The notes under the pieces are model-generated. The model worked only from the letters and a program-made list of their open reading frames with translations, was not told where the DNA came from and made no database searches. Positions 56,512 to 64,000 of a DNA stretch of 64,000 bases are shown here, in pieces; the first letter of the stretch is position 1; the number at the start of each line of letters is the position of its first letter. The DNA is from Duganella sp. sic0402 (GTDB lineage Bacteria > Pseudomonadota > Gammaproteobacteria > Burkholderiales > Burkholderiaceae_D): the NCBI RefSeq assembly GCF_019219065.1, contig NZ_JAHUWK010000007.1:1-64000 (forward strand), given 5' to 3'. The translations under genes and the position numbers were made by a program.

Positions 56512-57897
56512 ATGAGCAAGTATATGATCAATACGTGGGAGCCAGAGAGTTCCGCGTTCTGGGGCAGCGGGGGCAAGTCCACCGCCAACCGCAACCTGTG
56601 GATCTCGATCCCCGCGCTGGCGCTGGCCTTCGCGATCTGGATGGTATGGAGCGTGGTGGTAGTCAATCTGCCGGCCATCGGCTTCAAATACAGCACCAAC
56701 CAGTTGTTCTGGCTGACCGCGCTGCCCGGCCTTTCGGGCGCGACACTGCGCATCTTTTATTCGTTCATGGTGCCGATCTTCGGCGGCCGCAAATGGACCA
56801 CGATTTCGACCGCCTCGCTGCTGATACCCGCAGTGGGCATCGGCTTCGCGGTGCAGGACATCAACACCGGTTATCCGACCATGCTGATTCTGGCGCTGCT
56901 GTGCGGCTTCGGCGGCGGCAACTTCGCCTCGTCGATGGCCAACATCAGCTTCTTCTTCCCGAAAGCGCAGAAGGGCTATGCGCTGGGCATGAACGCCGGC
57001 CTGGGCAACCTGGGCGTGTCGGCCGTGCAGTTCGTGGTGCCGCTGGTGATTACCGCCGGCGTGTTCGGCGCCATTGGCGGCGAGCCGCAAAGCGCCGTCA
57101 AGTCTGGGACCACCACCACCTTGTGGTTGCAAAATGCCGGCTTTATCTGGGTGCCGTTCATCATCGTCAGCAGCCTGCTGGCGTGGTTCGGCATGAACGA
57201 CCTGGCCTCGGCCAAGGCCTCGTTCGCCGACCAGGCGGTGATCTTCAAGCGCAAGCACAACTGGCTGATGTGCTGGCTCTACACCGGCACCTTCGGCTCC
57301 TTCATCGGCTACTCGGCGGCGTTCCCGCTGCTGATCAAAACCCAGTTCCCCGACGTGAACGCGCTGAAATTCGCCTTCCTCGGCCCGCTGGTGGGCGCCT
57401 TGTTCCGGGTTGCGGGCGGCGTCATCGCCGACAAACTGGGTGGTGCGCGCGTCACGCTGTGGACCTTCGTGGGCATGATCGCCGCCGTGTATGGCGTGAT
57501 CGCCTTCCTGCCGCACGGCGAGGCTGCCGGCAGCTTCAATGGCTTCTTCTGGATGTTCATGGTGCTGTTTGCCGGCACCGGCATCGGCAATGCCTCGACC
57601 TTCCGCATGATCCCGATCATCTTCATGACCGAGCGTCAGCGCGCGGTGGCGGGCCAGCCGGAAGCCATGCAGCAACAAGCGATTGTCGATGCGAACAAGG
57701 AAAGCGCCGCCGTGCTGGGCTTTACTTCGGCGGTGGCGGCGTATGGCGCCTTCTTCATCCCGAAAAGCTACGGCACCTCGATTGCGCTGACCGGCAGCGT
57801 GGACGCCGCGCTGTGGGGCTTCATCGCTTTCTACGCTAGCTGTATTGCCATCACCTGGTGGTGCTACGCCCGCAAAAACGCAGCCATGCCTTGCTAA
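56512..57897 (+). CDS. narK2: NarK2-type nitrate/nitrite antiporter, 461 aa
   Basis: Twelve helices with GFGGGNFASSMANISFFFPKAQKG and GLGNLGVSAVQFVVP nitrate-signature motifs. It exchanges nitrate for nitrite so that nitrite leaves the cytoplasm. It starts after AAGGAGA and is separated from hemN by only 13 bp, suggesting one transcript narK1-narK2-hemN-dnr-can. Confidence 0.92.
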   Translation: MSKYMINTWEPESSAFWGSGGKSTANRNLWISIPALALAFAIWMVWSVVVVNLPAIGFKYSTNQLFWLTALPGLSGATLRIFYSFMVPIFGGRKWTTISTASLLIPAVGIGFAVQDINTGYPTMLILALLCGFGGGNFASSMANISFFFPKAQKGYALGMNAGLGNLGVSAVQFVVPLVITAGVFGAIGGEPQSAVKSGTTTTLWLQNAGFIWVPFIIVSSLLAWFGMNDLASAKASFADQAVIFKRKHNWLMCWLYTGTFGSFIGYSAAFPLLIKTQFPDVNALKFAFLGPLVGALFRVAGGVIADKLGGARVTLWTFVGMIAAVYGVIAFLPHGEAAGSFNGFFWMFMVLFAGTGIGNASTFRMIPIIFMTERQRAVAGQPEAMQQQAIVDANKESAAVLGFTSAVAAYGAFFIPKSYGTSIALTGSVDAALWGFIAFYASCIAITWWCYARKNAAMPC

Positions 57898-57910
57898 CCG
57901 GAGAAATATC

Positions 57911-59323
57911 ATGATACCGCTGATCCCATCCGTCGAATTTGACGCCGCGCTGGTGCGTAAATTAAACAAGATGGGGCCGCGCTATACCTCGTACCCCACC
58001 GCTGACCGCTTTACCGGCGAGTTCGGCGCGACGCAGTACCGCGCCGCCGTCGAAAGGCTGGACACGGTCGGGGAAAGGGTGCCATTGTCGCTGTATGTGC
58101 ACATCCCGTTCTGTGAATCGCTGTGCTACTACTGCGGCTGCAACAAGATCATCACGCAGGACAAGACCAAGTCTGCCGAGTACCTGAGCTACCTGTCGCG
58201 TGAAATGGCCCTGCAGGCCGAGGTGCTGGGCGAGCGCCGCAAGGTCGACCAGCTGCACTTCGGCGGTGGCACGCCGACCTACCTGAGCGATGCGCAGATG
58301 GACGGCTTGCTGGGCCAACTGCGCGCCTATTTCGATTTTGCGCCGGACGAGGCGGGCGAATTCTCCATCGAAGTCGATCCGCGCACGGTGACGCCGGAGC
58401 GCATCGCCACGCTGCGCCGCCAGGGCTTCAACCGCATCAGCCTGGGCATCCAGGACTTCGATCCGGCGGTGCAGAAAGCGGTCAACCGCATCCAGTCCTA
58501 CGAGCAGACCATCGATGTGCTGAAGGCGGCCCGCAGCAGCGGCTTTCGCTCGATCAGCGTAGACCTGATCTACGGCCTGCCGCTGCAAAGCGTGGAGAGC
58601 TTCGGCCCTACCTTGGACAAGGTGGTGGCCGCGCGGCCCGACCGCATCGCCGTCTACAACTACGCCCACATGCCGCAGCTGTTCAAGGCGCAGCGGCTGA
58701 TCAAGGCCGAAGAACTGCCGGATCCGGAAGCCAAGCTGGCCATGCTCGGCCTGTGTATCGAGCGGCTGACGGCGGCCGGCTATGTCTACATCGGCATGGA
58801 CCATTTCGCGCTGCCGGAAGACGACCTGGCGCGCAGCCAGCGCGAAGGCCGGCTGCAACGTAACTTCCAGGGTTATTCCACGCACGCGGATGCGCCGATG
58901 GTGGCGCTGGGCGTGTCGGCCATCAGTGCGGTCGGCGCCAGCTACAGCCAGAACGAAAAGGTGCTGAGCGCTTACTACCAACGGCTGGACGCTGGCGAAC
59001 TGCCGATCGCGCGCGGCATCACGCTGCATGAGGACGATGTGCTGCGCCGGACCGTGATCGGCCGCCTGATGTGCGACTTCGAGCTGGATTACGCAGGGCT
59101 GGTGCTGCCGCAAGGCGCCGCTCCGCAGGCTTATTTCGCCGAAGAGCTGGAGCGCCTGCAGGCGCTGGAAGAAGAGGGGCTGCTGAGTTTGGACGACAAG
59201 GGCATCAAGGTCAGCATGCGCGGCCGCCTGCTGATACGGAATATCTGCATGGCTTTCGACCAGTATTTGCATGCGCCCAAGCAGGAAGGGCCGCAGCCCG
59301 CGCGTTATTCGAAAACCATTTGA
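57911..59323 (+). CDS. hemN: O2-independent coproporphyrinogen III oxidase, 470 aa
   Basis: Radical-SAM motif C68-x3-C72-x2-C75, with C77 next to it (FCESLCYYCGC), and the FGGGTPTYL SAM-binding motif, then HemN C-terminal domain. It makes protoporphyrinogen precursors for haem without oxygen. The ATG at 57911 follows CCGGAGAA. It is located between narK2 and the Dnr-like gene (7 bp). Confidence 0.94.
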   Translation: MIPLIPSVEFDAALVRKLNKMGPRYTSYPTADRFTGEFGATQYRAAVERLDTVGERVPLSLYVHIPFCESLCYYCGCNKIITQDKTKSAEYLSYLSREMALQAEVLGERRKVDQLHFGGGTPTYLSDAQMDGLLGQLRAYFDFAPDEAGEFSIEVDPRTVTPERIATLRRQGFNRISLGIQDFDPAVQKAVNRIQSYEQTIDVLKAARSSGFRSISVDLIYGLPLQSVESFGPTLDKVVAARPDRIAVYNYAHMPQLFKAQRLIKAEELPDPEAKLAMLGLCIERLTAAGYVYIGMDHFALPEDDLARSQREGRLQRNFQGYSTHADAPMVALGVSAISAVGASYSQNEKVLSAYYQRLDAGELPIARGITLHEDDVLRRTVIGRLMCDFELDYAGLVLPQGAAPQAYFAEELERLQALEEEGLLSLDDKGIKVSMRGRLLIRNICMAFDQYLHAPKQEGPQPARYSKTI

Positions 59324-59330
59324 GGCGGTT

Positions 59331-60014
59331 ATGGACAAGAACAAGATCAAGGTACAAGACTTTCTGGCCAGGGTGCCCCTGTTTAACTCGATGGGACCTG
59401 AAGAGCTGAACCGCATCGCGCTTGGCACCACCGAGGTCCGGGCAGAACGCGGCCAGCAGATTTTTCAGCGCGGTGATCCCTGTGTCGGCTTTCACCAGGT
59501 GCTGTACGGCCAGGTCAAGCTGTCGTTCACCTCGATCAGCGGCATTGAGAAAGTGATTGAACTGATCGGGCCGGGCCACAGCTTCGGCGAGGCGCTGATG
59601 TTCATGGGCAGCCCGTACATCGTGTCGGCCACCGCCACCGAAGATACGCTGCTGCTGCACGTCTCCAAGCCGGTGATCTACCGCGAGATTCATCACGATG
59701 CGGAATTCGCCTGCAAGATGCTGGCGGGCCTGAGCCAGCGCATGCACTCGCTGATGTGCGATATGGAGTCGTATGCGCTGCGTACCGGCACCCAGCGCGT
59801 GATCGGCTATCTGTTGAAGGAACTGCCCGACGCCGATGCTACGCAAGTCACGCTGCCGGTCACCAAGGCGGTGCTAGCCTCGCGCCTGAATCTGACGCCG
59901 GAGCATTTTTCGCGCATTCTGGCGGAGCTGAGCGCGCTCAACCTGATCACCTTCAAAGGCCGCAAGATCAATATCATCAATACAGAGGCTTTGCGCAATC
60001 ATGCAGGATATTGA
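59331..60014 (+). CDS. dnr: CRP/FNR-family regulator of the Dnr (NO-responsive) type, 227 aa
   Basis: A cyclic-nucleotide-type sensor domain (about residues 20-140) and helix-turn-helix (TKAVLASRLNLTPEHFSRILAELSALNLI). The recognition motif PE-x-FSR is of the FNR/Dnr kind that reads TTGAT boxes. It lacks the N-terminal cysteine cluster of FNR (only one Cys, in GDPCVGF), so it is not an O2-sensing Fe-S FNR; the Dnr type senses NO via haem. It is the probable reader of boxes at 38682, 43583 and 61346. The 14-bp overlap with the carbonic anhydrase gene ties them together. Confidence 0.82.
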   Translation: MDKNKIKVQDFLARVPLFNSMGPEELNRIALGTTEVRAERGQQIFQRGDPCVGFHQVLYGQVKLSFTSISGIEKVIELIGPGHSFGEALMFMGSPYIVSATATEDTLLLHVSKPVIYREIHHDAEFACKMLAGLSQRMHSLMCDMESYALRTGTQRVIGYLLKELPDADATQVTLPVTKAVLASRLNLTPEHFSRILAELSALNLITFKGRKINIINTEALRNHAGY

Positions 60015-60657
60015 AAAATTCATCAGCGGCTTTAACCGCTTCCAGCAGCAGTATTTCAACGAGAATCCTGACCTGTACGGCAATCTGCGCACCGGCCAGC
60101 ATCCGCATACGCTGCTGATTGGCTGCTGCGACTCGCGTGTCGATCCCTTGCTGCTGACCGGTAGCAATCCGGGCGATATGTTCATCGTGCGGAATATCGC
60201 CAACCTGGTGCCGCCGTGTACGCCCAGCGCACCGCCGGGCGTCAGCTCGGCCATCGAGTTTGCCGTCTGCGACCTGGAAGTGGATCGCATCATCGTGCTG
60301 GGGCATGCGCGCTGCGGTGGCATCCGTGCGCTGATGTCGCCGGCGCCACGCGTAGTGGAGCGTGAGACCGACTTTGTCGGCCAATGGATGCGGATTGCGG
60401 AGCCGGTGGCGGCGCGCGTCAAGCGCGAGCTGGCGCACCGGGATCACGCCGAACAGCACCACGCCTGCGAGCTCGCCAGCATTTTGCAGTCACTGGACAA
60501 TCTGCTGACCTATCCGTGGCTGAAGCGCCGCGTCGACGAAGGAAAACTCAAGATTCACGGTTGGTATTTTGATCTGGAGAGTGGGGCGCTGATGGCGTAT
60601 TCGGCTCGCCAGCAGCAGTTCCTTCCGCTGGTGTGTCCTCTGACTTCGGCGCGTTAA
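60001..60657 (+). CDS. Beta-class carbonic anhydrase, 218 aa
   Basis: Zinc ligands C43, H102 and C105 with the Asp-Arg dyad in CCDSR and the HARCGG loop. The enzyme interconverts CO2 and bicarbonate. It overlaps the Dnr-like gene by 14 bp and is overlapped at its 3' end by about 110 bp of the DUF3079 gene on the other strand. Confidence 0.92.
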   Translation: MQDIEKFISGFNRFQQQYFNENPDLYGNLRTGQHPHTLLIGCCDSRVDPLLLTGSNPGDMFIVRNIANLVPPCTPSAPPGVSSAIEFAVCDLEVDRIIVLGHARCGGIRALMSPAPRVVERETDFVGQWMRIAEPVAARVKRELAHRDHAEQHHACELASILQSLDNLLTYPWLKRRVDEGKLKIHGWYFDLESGALMAYSARQQQFLPLVCPLTSAR

Positions 60658-60814
60658 GCCCGAAGGTATCCCAGCCCTCGCCGAAGGTTTCGATCGGGTG
60701 CTGGGTACGGTCGGCGCCATTCCCGCAGACCATGGCGTCGTGGGCGCAGTATTTGTCGCAGCCCCAGCAGATCAGCTCCGGCCGTGCCGGGCGAATTGGA
60801 AAATGCTTGGCCAT
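60548..60814 (-). CDS. DUF3079 protein, 88 aa
   Basis: The core KHFPIRPARPELICWGCDKYCAHDAMVCGNGADRTQHPIE is a recognisable DUF3079 four-cysteine domain, likely metal-binding. A Pro/Glu/Thr-rich tail follows, most of which overlaps the carbonic anhydrase gene antisense. It begins 11 bp after the preceding gene (60826) on the same strand. Confidence 0.75.
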   Translation of the reverse strand: MAKHFPIRPARPELICWGCDKYCAHDAMVCGNGADRTQHPIETFGEGWDTFGLNAPKSEDTPAEGTAAGEPNTPSAPHSPDQNTNRES

Positions 60815-60825
60815 GCCGGCCCCGC

Positions 60826-61212
60826 TCAGGCGTATTGCAGCAGATCGCCGCTGCGGTCGAAGGCCAGCAGGCGCTCCATCTGGCCATGGCGGATGGCTTT
60901 GATCATCTTGCGCAGCGCGGCGTCGGTCTGTTCGCTGTTCGGTAGCTGGCTGGCGGTGCCGGACAGCGTGGTCACCAGCAGCACATCCCATTCCTGTCCC
61001 ATGCGTTTGGCTTCTTCGGCCAGGTTGTCGAAGGTGTCCAGTTCCGCGACCTGCTTATCGACGCACATCACCGGCACCAGCGTGGTGCGGGCGCGCAGAC
61101 CGGGCCTCACGTCGGACTCCGGCTCTGCGACGGCAAAGGTCAGCAGCAGGCGCTGTTGCTCCGGCTGGACAGCGGCGGCGATCAGCAATTCTTCAAAAGT
61201 GGCGATGTTCAT
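60826..61212 (-). CDS. Small conserved protein of denitrification loci (RNR-alpha-like annotation), 128 aa
   Basis: From the ATG at 61212 (MNIATFEELLIAAAVQPEQQRLLL) the protein is acidic, with the MCVDKQVAELDTFDNLAEEA segment. Relatives in Ralstonia and Burkholderia carry the annotation ribonucleotide reductase subunit alpha, but no RNR domain is visible, so I do not take that as a function. It is in an operon with DUF3079 and faces the narG cluster. Confidence 0.6.
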   Translation of the reverse strand: MNIATFEELLIAAAVQPEQQRLLLTFAVAEPESDVRPGLRARTTLVPVMCVDKQVAELDTFDNLAEEAKRMGQEWDVLLVTTLSGTASQLPNSEQTDAALRKMIKAIRHGQMERLLAFDRSGDLLQYA

Positions 61213-61297
61213 GACTAGCTCCTTGCTTGGTGGCGCGCGCGATGCGGCGGCCCAAGCGTATGTATAACGCGCCGCGCGGCCGCTGCCCATGCTCATG

Positions 61298-61320
61298 AAG
61301 GACTAGATGGCCTAGTTCTT
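61298..61320. promoter_or_regulatory. 9-5-9 inverted repeat before the small gene upstream of narG
   Basis: AAGGACTAG, five bases, CTAGTTCTT. The same arrangement (AAGGACTAG-N5-CTACTCCTT) recurs at 61768-61790 before narG. TACTCCT fits a NarL heptamer (TACYYMT). Confidence 0.5.
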
Positions 61321-61345
61321 TTGCCGTGAAATAGTTCGGTGAAAT

Positions 61346-61359
61346 CTGACCTGCATCAA
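61346..61359. promoter_or_regulatory. FNR/Dnr-type box before the narG region
   Basis: CTGACCTGCATCAA keeps ATCAA and a TGAC half; it is centred 59 bp before the small gene at 61412. Confidence 0.5.
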
Positions 61360-61411
61360 GGATTTTTAGCGCACCGGCCATGGACAATGGCTGCGCTATG
61401 AAAGGATCTTC

Positions 61412-61762
61412 ATGATGTGGAATCAACTACACCGTATCGGCATGCGCCGCCTGGCCTGGATCTTGGCCGCGCTGACTCTGTGGGTGCTGCTGTACGAAGG
61501 CTATAACCCGGCGCGTGCCGTGCCGCCGATGGCATCACGCTGCGGCGAGGAGGGTGTGCGCGCGCAAATCCGCTACGACAACGGCCGCACGCTGCTGTAT
61601 TGCAGCGTCAACGCCATGTTCTCCCAGCTGGTCGCGCAGGAGCAGCCCGGCCTGGTGCGCGCCGCGCTGGTGCTGGATGCGGACGGCCGCTGGTCGGATG
61701 CCCGAAAACTGCCGAATTATCAGGAAATGCTGCAAACATGCGCCCGCGCGGGGTGCAACTAG
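61412..61762 (+). CDS. Small membrane-anchored NosL-like protein, 116 aa
   Basis: An N-terminal hydrophobic anchor (about residues 12-30) is followed by a periplasmic domain: SRCGEEGVRAQIRYDNGRTLLYCSVNAMFSQLV. The layout (Cys, strand, aromatic/Cys, helix) recalls NosL, a copper chaperone for N2O reductase, though the CxxC is missing and the similarity is weak. Four Cys are present in the exported part. It lies 114 bp before narG, with an FNR box and inverted repeat upstream. Confidence 0.45.
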   Translation: MMWNQLHRIGMRRLAWILAALTLWVLLYEGYNPARAVPPMASRCGEEGVRAQIRYDNGRTLLYCSVNAMFSQLVAQEQPGLVRAALVLDADGRWSDARKLPNYQEMLQTCARAGCN

Positions 61763-61767
61763 TCACA

Positions 61768-61790
61768 AAGGACTAGACCGACTACTCCTT
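61768..61790. promoter_or_regulatory. 9-5-9 inverted repeat before narG
   Basis: AAGGACTAG, five bases, CTACTCCTT: arms complementary at 8 of 9 positions. A half-site CTAGTTCTT also lies before narK1 at 55164. Confidence 0.5.
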
Positions 61791-61875
61791 CTCACTGCGC
61801 CGCGCGGCCTTCTTGCCGATTCCCACAGGCCGCCGCGCTCCGTAGACTGATCTCATCGTAGAGTGAGGAGGTAGC

Positions 61876-64000
61876 ATGAGTCATTTTCTGGATCGCCTGA
61901 AGTTCTTCAACAAAACCACGTCGACTTTCTCCGACGGCCACGGCGCCGTCGTCAATGAAGACCGTACCTGGGAAAACGCCTACCGCCAACGCTGGCAGCA
62001 TGACAAGATCGTGCGTTCGACGCACGGCGTCAACTGCACCGGCTCCTGCAGCTGGAAGGTGTATGTGAAGAATGGCCTGATTACCTGGGAAACCCAGCAA
62101 ACGGATTATCCGCGCACCCGTCCGGACCTGCCGAACCACGAGCCACGCGGCTGCCCTCGCGGCGCCAGCTACTCCTGGTATGTGTACTCGGCGCAGCGCG
62201 TGAAATACCCCATGGTGCGCGGCCGCCTGATGGACATGTGGCGGGACGCGCGTAAAACCATGGACCCGGTCACCGCCTGGGACTATGTCAGCCAGGACCC
62301 TGAACGCGCCGCCAAATACAAGTCGGTGCGCGGCCTGGGCGGCTTTGTGCGCGCCACCTGGGAGGAAACCAACGAGATGATCGCCGCCGCCAATGCGCTG
62401 ACCATCAAGAAGTATGGCCCTGACCGCATCGTCGGCTTCTCGCCGATTCCCGCGATGTCGATGGTCAGCTACGCAGCTGGCACGCGTTACCTGTCGCTGA
62501 TTGGCGGCGTGGCGCTGAGCTTCTATGACTGGTACTGCGATTTGCCGCCAGCCAGCCCGCAAGTCTGGGGCGAGCAGACCGACGTGCCGGAATCGGCAGA
62601 TTGGTACAACTCCACCTATCTGATGGTGTGGGGCTCGAACGTGCCGATGACCCGTACCCCGGACGCGCACTTCTACACCGAAGTGCGCTACAAAGGCACC
62701 AAGACGGTCGCCGTATCGTCCGACTTCGGCGAGATGGCCAAGTTCGGCGACATCTGGCTGGCGCCTAAACAAGGTACTGATGCTGCGCTGGCGATGGCCA
62801 TGGGCCACGTCATCCTGAAGGAGTACCACAGCGCGCAGCAGTCGCAATACTTCAAGGAATACGCCAAGCAGTACACCGACTTCCCGATGCTGGTGCTGCT
62901 GAAAGAGCAGAACGGCGTGCTGGCGCCCGAGTACTTCCTGCGCGCTTCGCACCTGGATAACAATCTGGACGAAACCAATAATCCGGAATGGAAAACCCTG
63001 GTCATCGATGAAGCCACTGGCCGCATCGTCGCGCCGGCCGGTTCGATCGGCTTCCGCTGGGGCGAGTCGGGCAAATGGAATCTGGAGATGAAAGAGGGCG
63101 GCAATGGCGCGCCGGTCGATCCGCAACTGTCGCTGCTGGGCAGTGGTGATGAAGTGCAGCCGGTCGCTTTCCCTTACTTCGGCGGCAAGGACGCCAGCGA
63201 TATGCTGATGCGGAATGTGCCGGTCAAGCGCCTGACGCTGGCCGACGGCAGCAGCGCGCTGGTCGCCACCGTGTTCGACCTGACCATGGCCAACTACGGC
63301 GTGGACCGTGGCCTGGGTGGCGGTAATGTCGCGACCAGCTATGAAGACGACATTCCATACACCCCGGCATGGCAGGAGAAGCACACCGGCGTGAAAGCAG
63401 CAGACGTGATCACCGTCGCCCGCCAGTTCGCCGAGAACGCCGACAAGACCCGTGGCAAGAGCATGGTCATCGTCGGTGCGGCGCTGAACCACTGGTATCA
63501 CATGGACATGACCTATCGCGGCATCATCAATATGCTGATGATGTGCGGCTGTATCGGTCAATCCGGCGGCGGCTGGGCGCACTATGTGGGCCAGGAGAAG
63601 CTGCGTCCGCAAACCGGCTGGACCCCGCTGGCCTTCGCACAGGACTGGAATCGTCCGATGCGCCAGATGAACGGCACCTCGTTCTTCTACAACCACACCA
63701 GCCAATGGCGTCACGAGAAGCTGCACACCGAGGAAATTGCCTCGCCGCTGGCAGGTGACGATGTCGCGCCAATGACGCTGCTGGACTATAACGCCAAGGC
63801 GGAACGCCTGGGCTGGCTGCCATCGGCGCCGCAGCTGCAAACCAATCCGCTGGAAGTGACGCGCGCCGCCGCTGCCGCAGGCGTCAAGCCAGTCGATTAC
63901 GCAGTCGATCAGATCAAACAGGGCAAACTGGAATTCTCCTGCGACGATCCGGACAATCCGGCCAACTTCCCGCGCAATATGTTTGTCTGGCGCTCGAATA
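61876..64000 (+). CDS. narG: Respiratory nitrate reductase alpha subunit, N-terminal part (runs off the window)
   Basis: The ATG at 61876 follows GAGGAGG. About 708 of the usual 1240-1250 residues are present. The FS0 cluster ligands (STHGVNCTGSCSW, then GCPRG) and the Mo-ligand Asp in FYDWYCDLPPASP are intact, and no Tat signal is needed in this cytoplasmic-face subunit. It reduces nitrate to nitrite with quinol electrons via NarHI. Further nar genes presumably lie beyond 64000. Confidence 0.96.
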   Translation, partial: MSHFLDRLKFFNKTTSTFSDGHGAVVNEDRTWENAYRQRWQHDKIVRSTHGVNCTGSCSWKVYVKNGLITWETQQTDYPRTRPDLPNHEPRGCPRGASYSWYVYSAQRVKYPMVRGRLMDMWRDARKTMDPVTAWDYVSQDPERAAKYKSVRGLGGFVRATWEETNEMIAAANALTIKKYGPDRIVGFSPIPAMSMVSYAAGTRYLSLIGGVALSFYDWYCDLPPASPQVWGEQTDVPESADWYNSTYLMVWGSNVPMTRTPDAHFYTEVRYKGTKTVAVSSDFGEMAKFGDIWLAPKQGTDAALAMAMGHVILKEYHSAQQSQYFKEYAKQYTDFPMLVLLKEQNGVLAPEYFLRASHLDNNLDETNNPEWKTLVIDEATGRIVAPAGSIGFRWGESGKWNLEMKEGGNGAPVDPQLSLLGSGDEVQPVAFPYFGGKDASDMLMRNVPVKRLTLADGSSALVATVFDLTMANYGVDRGLGGGNVATSYEDDIPYTPAWQEKHTGVKAADVITVARQFAENADKTRGKSMVIVGAALNHWYHMDMTYRGIINMLMMCGCIGQSGGGWAHYVGQEKLRPQTGWTPLAFAQDWNRPMRQMNGTSFFYNHTSQWRHEKLHTEEIASPLAGDDVAPMTLLDYNAKAERLGWLPSAPQLQTNPLEVTRAAAAAGVKPVDYAVDQIKQGKLEFSCDDPDNPANFPRNMFVWRSN

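Noticed and set aside
55270..57969. 899-aa ORF antisense to narK1-narK2
   Set aside because: It spans two real genes and their spacer, which no real gene would do; composition is shadow-like.
61792..63840. 682-aa ORF antisense to narG
   Set aside because: narG is clear on the plus strand with its cluster and Mo ligands.
1..64000. CRISPR array, tRNA or rRNA genes
   Set aside because: No regularly spaced repeats of array type and no cloverleaf or rRNA sequence were seen on reading.

Overview
The window is high-GC DNA (about 62% by eye) with short intergenic gaps. Its gene content fits a betaproteobacterium of the Oxalobacteraceae (Duganella/Massilia/Janthinobacterium type): many TonB-dependent receptors, a FecI/FecR iron-signalling set, and a nitrate/nitrite/NO respiration region with quinol NorB, NirK and NarK1-NarK2. 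The genus is inferred from style; no rRNA or tRNA gene is present.

Left part (1-9.0 kb): the end of an IS3-type insertion sequence; a TonB-dependent receptor preceded by a small exported twin-CX3C protein and diverging from an S33 alpha/beta hydrolase across a promoter holding three copies of one dyad; a Tat-signal malate:quinone oxidoreductase; an S41 peptidase and a membrane-anchored AraC regulator.

Polysaccharide region (8.8-18.3 kb): esterase, oligosaccharide-type TonB receptor, a broken gluconate-permease-family gene, a 1007-residue double beta-helix protein and a GH43 enzyme. LacI-type operators and a shared GATATC dyad tie the promoters together; no LacI-family gene lies in the window.

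Iron and signalling region (18.5-38 kb): ECF sigma, FecR, STN-type TonB receptor, PepSY membrane protein and DUF3649 protein, with two near-identical ECF promoters; a NarL-type two-component pair; an OsmC-YcaO fusion; an MscS channel with two leader hairpins; an amino-acid permease; a LysR/quinone oxidoreductase pair; a hybrid histidine kinase; a cupin and an AEC transporter.

Anaerobic/nitrogen-oxide region (38-64 kb): alternative oxidase, a PAS chemoreceptor, a hemerythrin-DUF2249-NnrS-like-PaaX-like operon, ubiUVT (O2-independent ubiquinone synthesis), class III ribonucleotide reductase split into two ORFs plus nrdG, a SCO protein, nirV, nirK (with fused cytochrome c), DUF2249, qNorB, NsrR, narK1, narK2, hemN, a Dnr-like regulator, a carbonic anhydrase, two small conserved proteins, a NosL-like lipid-free small protein and the start of narG, which runs off the end. 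Together these supply nitrate import and reduction, nitrite and NO reduction, and anaerobic replacements for quinone, haem and deoxynucleotide synthesis. FNR/Dnr-type boxes recur at 38682, 43583, 49059, 54717 and 61346, and a separate 9-5-9 inverted repeat sits before narG and the small gene upstream of it.
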